NCBI RefSeq assembly: GCF_002105155.1
Contig: NW_019028979.1
Location: forward strand, 1 to 64,000
DNA from: Lobosporangium transversale
Taxonomy: Eukaryota; Mortierellomycota; Mortierellomycetes; Mortierellales; Mortierellaceae
Direction of reading: 5' to 3'
DNA length: 64,000 nt
The notes below the pieces were generated by a model. That model saw nothing but the letters and a program-made list of their open reading frames with translations, searched no databases and had not been told where the DNA came from. Below, in pieces: positions 62,296-64,000 of the stretch; positions within the stretch are counted from its first letter, which is position 1, and the number at the start of each line of letters is the position of its first letter. A program made the position numbers and the translations under genes.

Positions 62296-64000
62296 GAATA
62301 CTGTACATGTATAATACATGATGCATTTCTAAAATATCTTTGCTCGCGTTTTTGAGAGCTTCACCAGAAATGTACCCTATGCTTAAAAAAATGTTTGTCA
62401 TGGCAAAGCGAGAACGCTCATAATGATGATGGCTATCATAGAATTTTTATTCTATTCTATTTATCAATATAATAAATACACGTTCAACATTAATGAAGTT
62501 CCATTACATCGTGAGGTAAGGCTTCATCCGGACTCTCGGGTAAAAAGAAAAAAGTCGGACCAAGCTATTTGGTGTACGAACGCTTGAGGTTATAGTGAGC
62601 GTGCACCGTGAAATATCAGTATTGCTTGGCATTTGTCTCGACAAGTCAATAGTGAAATAGAGCCATTCTCAGATTGTACTACAGCCCATTAGTCGATTAA
62701 TGAAATGAACTGTTCCACAGTTTGACATTCCTTGAAGGTTGGAACCATGCAATTTTTCAAACAGTATGTACATGTACTACATGCAAACAAATATATACAC
62801 ATTTGATACTTCCATATACTTTATATTAATACAATTGGCATAATATACATAAAAAAATAAGCATTTCAGGCAAGAAAAGGAGAGACAAGTGAGAATGCGA
62901 AGGCGAATGAAGAGTAGCTTTAGACTCATGGTATGGAATGGATTTCGTCTTTTTTTTTTTTTAAGGTTGCCTCTTTTTTATTTTTGTCCCTTTCCTCTCT
63001 TCTTTCATTTCCTTCTCTCCTTCTCTTTCCTCCTTCGCTCTCTCTTTTGCACAACCCTCTTCTTTTTTCTTTTATTCCTTCCTCTCTTTTCAGGAAACAC
63101 TCTCTCGGGCGCTTGATCTTCTACCCAGTCAACCCTCTCTCGTCCACTCCTAATTCTCACTATTATCGCTTAACGCCTCTTCCGTCTTATATCCAGGCCC
63201 CTATTTTTTGTCGACATAGTCCTCTTTATCTCTCTCTCAACCACTTTCGACACCTTCAATATCCAGACCAACAATTTCTTGTTTTGGCCCGATAGCCGTT
63301 GTCCATCCTAGAACAACCCTTCCTCCTTTCCTTCATCCTACGTACTTTACAGGATATCAGGTTAATCTTTTCTCTGTTCGTCAGCCAGAAAAGCAGGTGC
63401 GTGAAATGATTTGCAAACCCGACCCAGTCTAATTTGGATTTAATTTAGTGGTCAACCCACAGACAACAATACAGGAACAAAGTTACGCCTGGTACAACAC
63501 GACACAAATATAAAACAGGGGCAAAAGGAGTGAGAAGCGAAACAGATTGATCATTAATCCAAATAATACTCCAATGCATATGCACTTGAGGAAAAAAAAG
63601 AGTAAAGAGACCAAAAGAATACTGGGTTGCATATCTATTAAGGGATATACAATGGTTTGAGATGCACCTTTCTCTGCACTTGGACCACTCTTTTTGATAC
63701 ATTTTTAAACTGCGGAGGAGGTGGTGAGAATCAATACCTGAATTCCTTCGTTTGATATCCATAATCATAGGAGGATGTCATCCAATGCAACCATGTATCA
63801 CCGACTCTTCAACACATGGGCACTCTCTATTTCCAATAGTCTCTTGCTCTTTTTTCTGCACCTAATAGTGCTATTTCAGTTGGGATCAAAATCTGAGAGC
63901 GTTACCAGAGACAGGGCGAAAAAGATACAGTTTTATTATAGTTATTATTATATTTTTATTATTATCAGTGTGGGAGAGCTCACATCTTATTTCCGATTTC
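61519..64000. other. Gene-poor end of window with a CT-rich tract
   Basis: No supported gene. A 61-codon plus frame at 61595-61780 is too short to trust. T run at ~62262-62294. TGTACATGTA palindrome-like motifs recur at ~62186, 62303 and 62764. A strong CT-rich tract on the plus strand at 62975-63260 resembles the leaders found upstream of other genes here, so a plus-strand gene may begin beyond 63300, with its first exon or an untranslated exon hidden in the remaining sequence. Confidence 0.45.

Noticed and set aside
62933-63295. 120-codon plus-strand frame rich in Leu/Ser/Phe
   Set aside because: It is the translation of a CT-rich tract; composition explains the open frame.

Overview
The window is nuclear DNA of a fungus. 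Genes have many short GT-AG introns, intergenic regions are AT-rich, and one gene is an Opy2-like membrane anchor, a family known only from fungi. Gene content (ARL8, RapGAP, URC1-type GTP cyclohydrolase, a Mucoromycota-style DDE transposase, a Fanzor element) suggests an early-diverging lineage, most likely Mucoromycota; that placement is inference. Runs of 17-40 A or T are very frequent in introns and spacers. Where I could splice a gene fully, the exon sum and phases closed to within about a base. Exon coordinates were counted by hand and may be off by 1-2 bases.

Layout. 1-3377 is a complete DNA transposon with imperfect ~53-bp terminal inverted repeats, carrying a decayed Fanzor (eukaryotic TnpB-like, RNA-guided nuclease family) on the minus strand. 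This is the standout of the window. 4085-15231 is a dense housekeeping block: eIF2 gamma (+), URI/BUD27 (-), DPM1 (-), a DDE transposase relic, TRM61 (-), an SNM1/RPR2-type RNase P/MRP protein (+) and cytosolic AsnRS (-, to 17729). 18081-24205 holds three genes with no recognised name, one with a possible PD-(D/E)XK nuclease-like core. 25699-29565 holds OPY2 (+) and a secreted tandem double-psi beta-barrel protein (-). A 4-kb gene-poor stretch follows. 33695-36794 is a ten-exon URC1-type GTP cyclohydrolase II (-). 38646-43095 holds a septin (+) and ARL8 (+), followed by a 547-bp PIF/Harbinger-like miniature element. 44452-56347 holds a four-TM protein, the V-ATPase proteolipid (with a 13-nt microexon), a DUF4326 protein and a 1561-residue low-complexity protein, all minus. 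58360-61518 is a RapGAP-domain gene (-). The last 2.5 kb has no gene I can support.

How the genes relate. There are no operons. The genes serve general cell biology: translation initiation and tRNA function (eIF2 gamma, AsnRS, TRM61, RNase P/MRP protein, URI), dolichol-linked sugar supply (DPM1), vacuole/lysosome function (V-ATPase proteolipid, ARL8), and GTPase signalling and morphogenesis (septin, RapGAP, Opy2). Several neighbours are divergent pairs sharing a 230-350 bp promoter region or convergent pairs separated by 100-140 bp. Many start codons have a CT-rich tract on their coding strand 50-300 bp upstream.
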